Assembly (NCBI RefSeq): GCF_900102015.1
Contig: NZ_FNAT01000002.1
Coordinates: 310,001 to 374,000 of the forward strand
DNA from: Limimaricola pyoseonensis
Lineage (GTDB): Bacteria; Pseudomonadota; Alphaproteobacteria; Rhodobacterales; Rhodobacteraceae
Direction of reading: 5' to 3'
Length of the DNA: 64,000 bases
In this document: positions 32,655-40,785 of the stretch, one piece after another
Layout: every line of letters starts with the position of its first letter
How positions within the stretch are numbered: position 1 is the first letter of the stretch
The notes under the pieces: generated by a model
Databases searched by the model: none
Told to the model about the DNA's origin: nothing
What the model saw: the letters and a program-made list of their open reading frames with translations, nothing else
Translations under genes and position numbers: made by a program

Positions 32655-34658
32655 ATGACCTCGCCGGAAGAGCGGCCCGCCGCCACCGAGCCCGGGCCGC
32701 AGCCCGAAGCCCCCCAGATCCAGCCGAAGCTCGCGCTGCGCGTCATCGCGGTGGTCGGCATCGCGCTGTCGCTGTTCCAGCTCTACGCCGCCGGCGTGCA
32801 GCCGCTGGGCCTGTTCTTCCAGCGCCCGATCCATCTCGGTTTCATCCTGGTGCTGTGCTTCCTGATCTACCCGGTCACCCGCGACCGGCCGCGGGGCACG
32901 CTCGGCTGGGCAGTCGACGGGCTCCTGATCCTCGGCGGCGTGCTGGTGGGGTTCTGGGTGCCGGCGAACATCGACGCCATCGCCAACGCCATCTTCCCGC
33001 GCACCCAGGACGTGGCCGTGGGCATCGTCACCACGCTGCTGGTGCTCGAGGCCTCGCGCCGCGCCATCGGCCCGACGATCACCGTGATCGGCGCGGTCTT
33101 CATCGTCTACGCCTTCGCCGGCAATCGCGGCGAGCTGCCGTTCCTCGCCGACTGGATGCCGGGCATCCTCAACCATCGCGGCTACTCGCTCGAGCGGCTG
33201 GCGAGCCAGCTGACGCTGGGCGCCGAGGGCATCTACGGCATCCCGCTCGGGGTCGCGGCGACCTTCATCTTCATCTTCGTGCTGTTCGGCGCCTTTCTCG
33301 AGGTGACCGGCGCCGGCAAGTTCTTCATCGACCTCGCCTATGCCACCACCGGCCGCCAGCGCGGCGGCCCGGCCAAGGCGGCGGTGATCGCCTCGGCCGG
33401 CATGGGCTCGATCTCGGGCAGCGCCATCGCCAACGTGGTCACCACCGGCGCCTTCACCATCCCGCTGATGAAGAAGCTCGGCTACCGCCCGGCGCAGGCC
33501 GGCGGCATCGAGGCCGCGGCCTCGACCGGCGGCCAGATCATGCCGCCCCTGATGGGCGCCGGCGCCTTCCTGATCAGCGAGTTCACCCGTACGCCTTACG
33601 TCGACATCGTGCTGGTCTCGATCTTCCCGGCCTTCCTCTATTTCGGCACGGTCTACCTGCTGGTGCACATCGCCGCGGTGAAGCGCGGCCTCGAGGGCCT
33701 GCCCGACGAGGAACTGCCCAAGGTGCGGACGGTGCTGGCCGAGGGCTGGCATTTCCTGCTGCCGCTCGGGGTGCTGGTCTGGCTCCTGGTGGCCGGCTAC
33801 TCGCCGATGCGGGTGGGCTTCTACGCCATCGTCGCGGTGGTGGCCTCGGCGGTGCTGCGGGCGCTCTTCACCTTCGCGCAGACCGGGCCGACGGCGGCCG
33901 GCGCGGTGGCGCTGGCGCGCACCGGCGTCGCGAAGCTGCTGGAGGCGCTGGAGCTCGGCGCCCGCAACGCGGTGGCGGTCTCGGTGGCCTGCGCGCTGGC
34001 GGGCATCATCGTCGGCGTGGTCGGGCTCACCGGCCTCGGGCTGAAGTTCTCGGCGATGATGATCGCCTTCTCGGGCGGCAACCTGCTGCTGGCGCTGCTT
34101 CTCGTGGTGATCGCCAGCCTGATCCTCGGCATGGGTCTGCCGGTGACCGCGGCGTACATCGTGCTGATCATCCTGATCGGCCCGGCGCTGACCGAGGAGT
34201 TCGGCATTCCGCTCCTGATCGCGCACCTCGTGGTGTTCTGGTGGAGCCAGGATTCCAACGTCACGCCACCGGTGGCGCTGGCGGGCTTCGCCGGCGCGGC
34301 GATCGCCAAGTCCCCGCCGATGGAGACCTCGGTGCAGGCGTGGAAGTTCGCCAAGGGCCTCTACCTCGTGCCGCTCTTCATGGTGTTCAACGAGCCGATC
34401 ATCACCGGCGGGCCGCTGCCTCTGGTGCTGTGGAACGGGCTGCTCGCGATCCTGGCGCTGACCGCCTTCGCGGCGGCGCTCGAGGGGCATCTCTTCGCGC
34501 CGATGCGCCTCTGGGCGCGGCTGCTGGCTGCGGTCGGCGTGGTGGCGGTGTTCTGGCCGTCGCTGCCGATCGAGGCCGTCGGTGCCGCGGTGATCGCGCT
34601 GGTGCTCGGGCTGAACGCGGCGGCAGCGCGGCGCGAAGGTCCGGTGGCCGCGGGCTGA
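32655..34658 (+). CDS. TRAP transporter fused permease (4TM-12TM)
   Basis: A 667-residue permease joining the small (DctQ-like) and large (DctM-like) subunits, as usual for TAXI systems. The N-terminal Pro/Glu-rich tail (about 35 residues) is cytoplasmic. Around 17-18 hydrophobic segments follow, with Ser-Ala-Ile-Ala-Asn-Val-Val-Thr-Thr-Gly near residue 263 and Gly-Met-Gly-Leu-Pro-Val-Thr-Ala-Ala-Tyr near residue 495. The ATG lies 4 nt after the DUF1850 stop; an earlier in-frame ATG inside that gene was rejected. It is the last gene of the operon, followed by a hairpin. Confidence 0.92.
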   Translation: MTSPEERPAATEPGPQPEAPQIQPKLALRVIAVVGIALSLFQLYAAGVQPLGLFFQRPIHLGFILVLCFLIYPVTRDRPRGTLGWAVDGLLILGGVLVGFWVPANIDAIANAIFPRTQDVAVGIVTTLLVLEASRRAIGPTITVIGAVFIVYAFAGNRGELPFLADWMPGILNHRGYSLERLASQLTLGAEGIYGIPLGVAATFIFIFVLFGAFLEVTGAGKFFIDLAYATTGRQRGGPAKAAVIASAGMGSISGSAIANVVTTGAFTIPLMKKLGYRPAQAGGIEAAASTGGQIMPPLMGAGAFLISEFTRTPYVDIVLVSIFPAFLYFGTVYLLVHIAAVKRGLEGLPDEELPKVRTVLAEGWHFLLPLGVLVWLLVAGYSPMRVGFYAIVAVVASAVLRALFTFAQTGPTAAGAVALARTGVAKLLEALELGARNAVAVSVACALAGIIVGVVGLTGLGLKFSAMMIAFSGGNLLLALLLVVIASLILGMGLPVTAAYIVLIILIGPALTEEFGIPLLIAHLVVFWWSQDSNVTPPVALAGFAGAAIAKSPPMETSVQAWKFAKGLYLVPLFMVFNEPIITGGPLPLVLWNGLLAILALTAFAAALEGHLFAPMRLWARLLAAVGVVAVFWPSLPIEAVGAAVIALVLGLNAAAARREGPVAAG

Positions 34659-34671
34659 GCAGTGGTTTTAG

Positions 34672-34703
34672 GCCGGCGGTGCCCCCATCGGGGTACCGCC
34701 GGC
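34672..34703 (+). terminator. Hairpin after the TAXI-TRAP operon
   Basis: A perfect 9-bp outer stem GCCGGCGGT plus an inner CCCC/GGGG pairing lies 14 nt after the stop. No long T-run follows. Confidence 0.6.
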
Positions 34704-34827
34704 GCGCACCCCTGCGGGGCGGGCGTTCTCTACCGGAGCTGATACGACCGGGCCGTTCGCCCGCATCATCGACAGAGCGGCGGGAGCGACCGCACTCGGC
34801 GGCCGGGCGGCGCGCCCCTTCGCCGCT

Positions 34828-36132
34828 TCAGATGCCGAGCCGGTCCCTGAGCGAGAACCAGGTCATCGCCAGAGTCAGCAGCGGCGCGCGGTAGCGGGCG
34901 CCGCCGGGGAAGGAGGGCACCGGCAGGCGCGAGAAGGTGTCGAAGCGGCCGGCCTGCCCGGCGACGGCCTCGGCCATCACCTTTCCGGCCATGCCCGACA
35001 GCGCCACGCCGTGGCCCGAGAAGCCCGCGCCCGACAGGATGTTCGGCCCGATCCTCTGCAGCGCGGGCAGGCGGGTCATGGTGATGCCGAGCGTGCCGCC
35101 CCAGACGTTGTCGATGCGCGTGCCCTTGAGCTGCGGGAACAGCTCTTCCATGCGCTGGCGCAGCTTGGTGGTGATGTCGGTCGGAAAACCGATCGAATAG
35201 CTCTCGCGCCCGCCGAACAGGAAGCGGCGGTCCTCGGTCATGCGGTAGTAGTTCACCACAAATCGCGAATCGGCGACGGCGATGTCCTCGGCCAGCACCT
35301 CGCGCCAGCGCTCGCCCAAGGGCTCGGTCGCGGCGATGAAGCTGTTGATCGGCATCACCCGCTCGGCCACCTCGGGCATGATGCCGGGCAGGTAGCCGTT
35401 GCCGGCGAGGATCACGTGATCGGCGGTGACGCGGCCTCCGGGCGTGTGCAGCACCGCCGGCTGGCCGGGCTCGACCTTCGTGACCTCGGTCAGTTCGTGG
35501 ATCGTTGCGCCCGCCGCCTCGGCCGCGCGCGCCAGCGCCCGCGCGTAGCGCAGCGGGTGCAGGTGGCCCGCGCCCGAATCGTAGGTGCCGCCGTGATAGG
35601 CGTCGGTCCTGACGATCCCGCGGATCTCGTCGCGCCCGAGCGGGCGGACCGCATCGTAGCCATAGGCGCGAGAAAGGTGTTCGGCCTCGGCCCGGTCGCC
35701 GGCGGCCTCCTTCTCGGAATAGGCGCCGTGCACCACGCCGGGCAGGTAGCGCGCCTCGGGCGCATGCTCGGCGCAGAAGTCGCGCAGCTGGCGCTTGGCC
35801 TCCTCGGCGAGGTCCCAGAGCTGCCGGGCCGGGCTTTCGCCCAGCCGCTGCTCGAGCCAGAGCTGGCCCTTGTTGAAGCCCGAGCCGACCTGTCCGCCGT
35901 TGCGGCCCGAGGCGCCGAAGCCCGCGCGATGCGCGTCGAGCACCACCACGTCGAGCCCGGCCCGCGCCGCGGTGAGCGCGGCCCAGAGCCCGGTGAAGCC
36001 GGCGCCGACGATGGCCACGTCGCAGCGCCGCTCGCCCTCGAGCGCGGCACGCTCCTCGGCGGGGCCGCCGCTGGCCACGTACCAGCTGCGCGGCATCTGG
36101 CCGGGGCGGTCGTTGCGGTAGAGCGGGTTCAT
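34828..36132 (-). CDS. puuB: FAD-dependent oxidoreductase, gamma-glutamylputrescine oxidase-like
   Basis: A 434-residue DAO-family flavoenzyme. The dinucleotide motif Val-Gly-Ala-Gly-Phe-Thr-Gly-Leu-Trp lies near residue 42, followed by Gly-Ala-Ser-Gly-Arg-Asn-Gly-Gly-Gln, which is typical of PuuB. The C-terminal FAD contact is Gly-Phe-Ser-Gly-His-Gly. The ATG (Met-Asn-Pro-Leu-Tyr) overlaps the stop of the glutamine-synthetase-like gene (ATGA); a longer frame was rejected. It would oxidise a gamma-glutamylated amine to an aldehyde. Related enzymes act on other amines or amino acids, so specificity is inferred from the neighbouring gene. Confidence 0.85.
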   Translation of the reverse strand: MNPLYRNDRPGQMPRSWYVASGGPAEERAALEGERRCDVAIVGAGFTGLWAALTAARAGLDVVVLDAHRAGFGASGRNGGQVGSGFNKGQLWLEQRLGESPARQLWDLAEEAKRQLRDFCAEHAPEARYLPGVVHGAYSEKEAAGDRAEAEHLSRAYGYDAVRPLGRDEIRGIVRTDAYHGGTYDSGAGHLHPLRYARALARAAEAAGATIHELTEVTKVEPGQPAVLHTPGGRVTADHVILAGNGYLPGIMPEVAERVMPINSFIAATEPLGERWREVLAEDIAVADSRFVVNYYRMTEDRRFLFGGRESYSIGFPTDITTKLRQRMEELFPQLKGTRIDNVWGGTLGITMTRLPALQRIGPNILSGAGFSGHGVALSGMAGKVMAEAVAGQAGRFDTFSRLPVPSFPGGARYRAPLLTLAMTWFSLRDRLGI

Positions 36133-37481
36133 ACGTTCAGGAGCAGGTGCTGGCGCTCCCACGGGCTGATGACCTGCAGGAACTCGTTGTACTCGGCGCG
36201 CTTCACGATCGAGTAGACCCGCGCGAAGTCAGGGCCCAGCACCTCGTGCAGCACCTTGGCCTGGTCGAACAGGTCGAGCGCGGCGTAGAGGCCCTGCGGG
36301 ATCTCCTCGGCGGCCTCGTAGGCGTCGCCCCGGAACCGCTTGTCGGGCCAGATCTCGTTCTTCATGCCCAGGTATCCGCAGGCCAGAGAGGCCGCGATGC
36401 AGAGATACGGGTTGCAGTCCATGCCGGCGAGGCGGTTCTCGACCCGGCGCGCCTGCGGCGGCGAGATCGGCACGCGGATGCCGGTGGTGCGGTTGTCGCG
36501 GCCCCATTCGAGGTTGATGGGGGCGGCGTGGTCGCGCACGTAGCGGCGGAAGGAGTTCACGTAGGGCGCGATCATCGCGATCACGCTCGGCATGTGTTCC
36601 TGCAACCCGCCGATGAAGTTGAAGAAGGCGTCGGTCTCGCCGCCCTGCGGGCCGGTGAAGATGTTGCGGCCCTTGGCGTCGATCACCGAGTGGTGGACAT
36701 GCATGGCCGAGCCCGGCTCGCCCTCGATCGGCTTGGCCATGAAGGTGGCGAAGCAGTCATGCTTCAGCGCCGCCTCGCGGATCAGCCGCTTGAAGTAGAA
36801 CACCTCGTCGGCAAGCTTGACCGGGTCGCCGTGGCGCAGGTTGATCTCGAGCTGGCCGGCGCCGCCCTCCTGGGTGATGCCGTCGATCTCGAAGCCCTGG
36901 ATCTCGGCGTATTCGTAGATGTCGTCGATCACGGGGCCGTATTCGTCCACCGCCATCATCGAGTAGGCCTGCCGTGCCGCCGCGGGGCGGCCCGTGCGGC
37001 CCATCATCGGCTCGATCGCCTTGGCGGGGTCGATGTTCTTGCCGACGAGGTAGAACTCCATCTCGGGCGCGACCACGGGCGTCCAGCCCTCGGCCTTGTA
37101 GAGATCGACCACGCGCTTGAGCACGTTGCGCGGCGCGCAGCCCACCGGGCGGCCCTTCTGGTCGAAGGCGTCGTGGATCACCTGCAGCGTGCCGTCGGCG
37201 GCCCAGGGCGCGGCGGTGGTGGTCGACAGGTCCGGCTTCAGGATCATGTCGGGCTCGACGAAGCCCTCCGGGCCCGCCGCCTCGCCCCAGTCGCCGGTGA
37301 TGGTCTGGAAGAAGATCGAGTTCGGCAGGTGGAAGAACTGCTGGCGTTCCCACTTGGCGGCGGGGACCGCCTTGCCGCGGGCGATGCCCGGCAGGTCGGC
37401 GATCACGCATTCCACCTCGTCGAGGCGGTGCTGTTCGAGGTAGAGGCGGGCGGCTTCGGGGATCTGGTCGACCCAGTTCAT
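36129..37481 (-). CDS. puuA: Glutamine-synthetase-family ligase, gamma-glutamylputrescine synthetase-like
   Basis: A 450-residue member of the glutamine synthetase fold. The metal and nucleotide motifs are present: Pro-Glu-Met-Glu-Phe near residue 139, Gln-Leu-Glu-Ile-Asn near 211, His-Val-His-His-Ser near 256, and Asn-Arg-Thr-Thr-Gly-Ile-Arg near 330. The N-terminus (Leu-Pro-Gly-Ile-Ala-Arg-Gly-Lys) is that of PuuA-type ligases and lacks the GlnA adenylylation loop. It joins glutamate to an amine at ATP cost. It is coupled by 4-bp overlaps to genes on both sides. Confidence 0.87.
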   Translation of the reverse strand: MNWVDQIPEAARLYLEQHRLDEVECVIADLPGIARGKAVPAAKWERQQFFHLPNSIFFQTITGDWGEAAGPEGFVEPDMILKPDLSTTTAAPWAADGTLQVIHDAFDQKGRPVGCAPRNVLKRVVDLYKAEGWTPVVAPEMEFYLVGKNIDPAKAIEPMMGRTGRPAAARQAYSMMAVDEYGPVIDDIYEYAEIQGFEIDGITQEGGAGQLEINLRHGDPVKLADEVFYFKRLIREAALKHDCFATFMAKPIEGEPGSAMHVHHSVIDAKGRNIFTGPQGGETDAFFNFIGGLQEHMPSVIAMIAPYVNSFRRYVRDHAAPINLEWGRDNRTTGIRVPISPPQARRVENRLAGMDCNPYLCIAASLACGYLGMKNEIWPDKRFRGDAYEAAEEIPQGLYAALDLFDQAKVLHEVLGPDFARVYSIVKRAEYNEFLQVISPWERQHLLLNV

Positions 37482-38155
37482 GCGGCCCCCTTCAGCACGC
37501 GGGCCATGCGCTCGGCCAGCAGGTCGGCATCGACCGGCTTGTCGAGATTGGCGAGCGCGTAGTCGATCTGCTCCTGCGGCACGACGCCGATGGCGCGGGT
37601 GGTCGCCAGCCCCTCGATGAAGCGGGCGCCGAACTCGGGATGCGGCTGCACGGTGAAGACGTGCTTGCCCCAGGCCAACGCGGCATGGGCGCAGAAGTCG
37701 TTGCTGGCGCAGATCCGCGCGCCCTCTGGCAGCGTGACGACCTGGTCCTGGTGCCAGGCGTTGAGCGCGATCTCGCGGCCCTCGAAGCTGTAGGGCTGGC
37801 GGCCGATCGACCAGCCGCCCTTGAACTTCTCGACCCGGCCGCCCAGCGCCTGGGCGATGATCTGGTGGCCGAAGCAGACGCCGACCAGCGGGATGGTGCG
37901 GGCGTGGATGTCGCGGATCAGATCCTCGAGCGGGGCAATGAAGGGATGGTCCTCATAGGCGCCGTGCTTGGAGCCGGTGACGAGCCAGCCGTCGCACTCG
38001 GCCGCGCCGTCGGGGAACTGCATCGCCTCCACGTCGTAGCGCCGGAAGGCGAAGCCGTGCCCCGAAAGGAGCGTCTCGAAGAGGTCCGAATAGTCGCCGA
38101 GCTCCGGGCGCAGCGCGTCTGGCGCGTGGCCGGTCTCGAGAATGCCGATCTGCAT
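37478..38155 (-). CDS. Class I glutamine amidotransferase-like protein
   Basis: A 225-residue stand-alone amidotransferase domain. The triad is C94 (Val-Gly-Val-Cys-Phe-Gly-His-Gln), H172 and E174 (Gln-Pro-His-Pro-Glu-Phe). In E. coli the equivalent position in the putrescine pathway is PuuD, which removes glutamate from gamma-glutamyl-GABA, but this protein is nearer the GMP-synthase-like group than PuuD. The 4-bp overlap with the ligase gene ties it to the pathway. It may hydrolyse a gamma-glutamyl intermediate; this is inference. Confidence 0.8.
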   Translation of the reverse strand: MQIGILETGHAPDALRPELGDYSDLFETLLSGHGFAFRRYDVEAMQFPDGAAECDGWLVTGSKHGAYEDHPFIAPLEDLIRDIHARTIPLVGVCFGHQIIAQALGGRVEKFKGGWSIGRQPYSFEGREIALNAWHQDQVVTLPEGARICASNDFCAHAALAWGKHVFTVQPHPEFGARFIEGLATTRAIGVVPQEQIDYALANLDKPVDADLLAERMARVLKGAA

Positions 38156-38189
38156 GGAACACCGTGGGTTGGAACGCCCCGAAGCTAGA

Positions 38190-38207
38190 CCGCGGCCGGG
38201 GCCGCGG
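38190..38207. terminator. GC palindrome between the ABC importer and the gamma-glutamylation genes
   Basis: An 18-bp perfect palindrome (CCGCGGCC, GG, complement) lies in the 73-nt gap between the last permease gene and the amidotransferase gene. It may end or dampen importer transcription, or be an operator. There is no T-run on the minus strand. Confidence 0.35.
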
Positions 38208-38228
38208 CAAGCGGGGCCGTGCCCGGTT

Positions 38229-39041
38229 TCAGCGGAACAGCAGCGCGAAGCGGCGCGGACGCCGCGCGGTGGCCTGCGCCGCCGGCAGGTGGCGGTTCAG
38301 ACGTCGCCCGATCAGCCCCATCAGCGCGATGATCACCAGCGTCAGCAGGATGAAGTAGCCCGCGAGGATCGGGTAGGGGACGAAGGGGTTGAAGGTCTTG
38401 TCCGCGAAATAGGAGGCGTAGTAGAGCGCGTCGCCCTGCTGGCGCGAGGCCGGGAAGCCCGAGAAGAACACCAGCGTGGTGGCGTGGAACAGGAAGATCG
38501 CCTCGTTGGTGTAGGCGGGCCAGGCCAGCCGCAGCATGGTGGGCCAGATCACCCGGCGGAACCGGGTCCAGCCGGCCATGCCGTAGGCGTCGGCGGCCTC
38601 GACCTCGCCTTTCGGCACCGACAGGAGCGCGCCGTAGAAGATCTCGCCCGAATAGGCGGCGGTGTTGAGAAACAGCACCACCGCCGCGCCGAGCCAGGCC
38701 GAGGTCAGCGCGTCGAGCCCGTCCACCTGGCCCTTGAGCGACAGGAACAGGAAGTAGGCGAAGAAGAACTGGATGAAGAGCGGCGAGCCGCGGAAGACGA
38801 AGATCGTCCACTCGGCCGGCTTGCGGAACCACGGCGAGGCCGAGGCCTTGCCGAGCGCCAGCGCGGTCGCGAGCACGAAGCCCGACAGCAGCGCCACCAC
38901 GCCGAAATAGATGTTCCACAGCAGCCCCGAGCCGATCAGCGTGAACTGCTGGCAGAGCGTGAAGTCAGAGCGCGGCAGCAGCCGCTCGCCGTAGCCCAGC
39001 GAGCGCAGCCCGTAATCGGCGATGGTGTCCCAGCAGCTCAT
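38229..39041 (-). CDS. Polar amino acid ABC transporter permease (HisM/OccM type)
   Basis: A 270-residue permease with five to six hydrophobic helices. The cytoplasmic EAA loop is recognisable as Glu-Ala-Ala-Asp-Ala-Tyr-Gly-Met-Ala-Gly near residue 175, and Phe-Arg-Gly-Ser-Pro-Leu-Phe-Ile-Gln is the HisM-family signature. The start overlaps the other permease gene by 4 bp. It pairs with that subunit to form the channel for a polar amino acid or related amine. Confidence 0.9.
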   Translation of the reverse strand: MSCWDTIADYGLRSLGYGERLLPRSDFTLCQQFTLIGSGLLWNIYFGVVALLSGFVLATALALGKASASPWFRKPAEWTIFVFRGSPLFIQFFFAYFLFLSLKGQVDGLDALTSAWLGAAVVLFLNTAAYSGEIFYGALLSVPKGEVEAADAYGMAGWTRFRRVIWPTMLRLAWPAYTNEAIFLFHATTLVFFSGFPASRQQGDALYYASYFADKTFNPFVPYPILAGYFILLTLVIIALMGLIGRRLNRHLPAAQATARRPRRFALLFR

Positions 39042-39937
39042 GGCGGCCCCGCTTCGGTCATGCCCGCGCGGCCCGCGCCGCCGCCCAGCGTCGCCTGCCC
39101 GTGGGTGAGGCGGCGCATCAGCCGGTCGAGCGCGATCTCGGACACCCGGGTGAAGCCGAGATAGAAGACCAGCAGGAACAGGAAGTACCACATGCGCCAG
39201 TCGCCATGCGGGTAGTCGGTGAATTGCGGCGTCTTGGTCGAGCCAAGCTCGCGCGCCCAGTAGACGATGTCCTCGACGCCGAGCAGGAACAGCAGCGGCG
39301 AGGCCTTGATCAGCACCATCCACAGGTTCGACAGGCCGGGCAGGGCATAGACCCACATCTGCGGCACGAGGATGCGGCGGAAGATCTGCGCCCGCGTCAT
39401 GCCATAGGCCTCGCCGGTCTCGATCTGGGCGCGCGGCACGGCGCGCATCGCGCCGAAGAGCACGTTGGCGGCGAAGGCGCCGAACACGATGGCGAAGGTG
39501 AAGACGGCGAGCCAGAAGCCGTAGACCTCGTGCACCCACTGGGCCGAGGTCGAGAGCGGCATCTTGGCCTCGGCGCAGACCACGAAGTCGTTGCCCTGCC
39601 GGATCGGCTGGTCCCAGTCGGGGCACTTCGCCTGATGGCGCAGCCACTCGATGCCCTGGTCGAGCGCGATCACGAAGAACAGGAAGAAGGCGATGTCGGG
39701 CACGCCGCGCACCAGCGCGATGTAGCCCTTGCCGAACCACGCCAGCGGCGCGACGCGTGAGCGCGCGGCGACCGCGCCGCCGAAGCCGAAGAGCAGCGCC
39801 ACCGGCGCGGTGACGGCCAGGAGCAGCAGCACGGTGCCGAAGGCCCAATAGAAGGACAGGTGCTTGCCCGTGGTCAGGTAGCACGACAGCCAGCGCAGGC
39901 CTTCGAGAGTGTCTGGATCGGCGCAGTAGGAGAACAT
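39038..39937 (-). CDS. Polar amino acid ABC transporter permease (HisQ/OccQ type)
   Basis: A 299-residue permease. Val-Arg-Gly-Val-Pro-Asp is the variant of the family's Arg-Gly-x-Pro signature, and the EAA loop reads Glu-Thr-Gly-Glu-Ala-Tyr-Gly-Met-Thr near residue 177. It is longer than the usual 230 residues because of an extracytoplasmic insertion (about residues 95-135) holding two Cys (Lys-Cys-Pro, Val-Cys-Ala) that could pair in the periplasm. It is the first permease gene after the binding-protein gene, separated by a strong hairpin. Confidence 0.9.
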   Translation of the reverse strand: MFSYCADPDTLEGLRWLSCYLTTGKHLSFYWAFGTVLLLLAVTAPVALLFGFGGAVAARSRVAPLAWFGKGYIALVRGVPDIAFFLFFVIALDQGIEWLRHQAKCPDWDQPIRQGNDFVVCAEAKMPLSTSAQWVHEVYGFWLAVFTFAIVFGAFAANVLFGAMRAVPRAQIETGEAYGMTRAQIFRRILVPQMWVYALPGLSNLWMVLIKASPLLFLLGVEDIVYWARELGSTKTPQFTDYPHGDWRMWYFLFLLVFYLGFTRVSEIALDRLMRRLTHGQATLGGGAGRAGMTEAGPP

Positions 39938-39957
39938 GGGCCTCTGGGCGGAGCAGG

Positions 39958-39985
39958 GCGGGAGAGCGGCGATCCGCTCTCCCGC
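39958..39985 (-). promoter_or_regulatory. Intercistronic 12-bp GC hairpin, binding protein-permease
   Basis: A perfect 12-bp stem GCGGGAGAGCGG with a 4-nt loop lies between the ABC binding-protein gene and the first permease gene, with no T-run. It matches in design the hairpins after tctC and dctP and probably maintains excess binding protein. Confidence 0.62.
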
Positions 39986-40007
39986 GGTCTTGTCCGGTCG
40001 GTCCGGA

Positions 40008-40742
40008 TCAGAAGGTCTGGGCGTCCTCGCCGAACCACTTGAGGATCAGCTCGTTGAGCGAGCCGTCATCCTTCATCGACTGGATCGCCGCGTCGAGCGT
40101 CTCGCGCAGCTCGCCGTCGCTCTCGCGCAGGCCGATGCCGATGCCGTTGCCGAGCGAGACGTCCTCGCCGACGAAGACCAGCTCGCCGCCCGAGGCCTCG
40201 ACGATCGGCACGAGGAAGTCCTTGTCGGCGAAGACCGCCTCGGCCTCGCCGTTGCGCACGGCGGCCACGGCCTCCTCGGGGGTGGCGAACTCCAGCAGCG
40301 CGGCGCCGCTGTCGGCGACGTGGCCGGCCTGGATGGTGGTGGTCTGCGCGGCGACCACGTCACCCATCACGTCGACCTCCTCGGAGGCGGCGACATAGGC
40401 GGAGGGCGCGGGCGGCAGGTAGTTCTGGGTGAAGTCGATCACCTCGTCACGCTCGTCGGTGATGCTCATCCCGGCGATGATCGTGTCGTAGTTGCCCGAG
40501 ACCAGGTTCGGGATGATCGAATCCCAGTCGTTGGTGACCCACTCGCAGGTCAGCTCGGCCCGGGCGCAGACCTCGTCGCCGACCTCGCGCTCGAAGCCGT
40601 CGACCTCGCCCGCGTCGTTGAGGAAGTTGTACGGAGGGTAGGCGCCCTCGGTGCCCAGACGCACGGTCTGCATGTGGCTTTCGGCCAGCGCGGCGCCGGC
40701 GGTCAGCGCCAGCACGGCACTCGAAAGGATCAGGGTCTTCAT
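40008..40742 (-). CDS. Polar amino acid ABC transporter substrate-binding protein
   Basis: A 244-residue periplasmic protein. The signal peptide is cut near residue 20 (Ala-Leu-Ala-Glu). The mature part opens with Gly-Thr-Glu-Gly-Ala-Tyr-Pro-Pro-Tyr-Asn-Phe, and Gly-Met-Ser-Ile-Thr-Asp-Glu-Arg holds the Arg that binds the amino-acid carboxylate in the LAO/ArgT family. A Cys pair (Val-Cys-Ala, Thr-Cys-Glu) is in the position of the family disulphide. It lies between the ATPase gene and the permeases. Confidence 0.92.
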   Translation of the reverse strand: MKTLILSSAVLALTAGAALAESHMQTVRLGTEGAYPPYNFLNDAGEVDGFEREVGDEVCARAELTCEWVTNDWDSIIPNLVSGNYDTIIAGMSITDERDEVIDFTQNYLPPAPSAYVAASEEVDVMGDVVAAQTTTIQAGHVADSGAALLEFATPEEAVAAVRNGEAEAVFADKDFLVPIVEASGGELVFVGEDVSLGNGIGIGLRESDGELRETLDAAIQSMKDDGSLNELILKWFGEDAQTF

Positions 40743-40785
40743 CTGTGGTCTTCTCCTGTTGGGGAAAGGGGCCGTGCCCGCTCTG

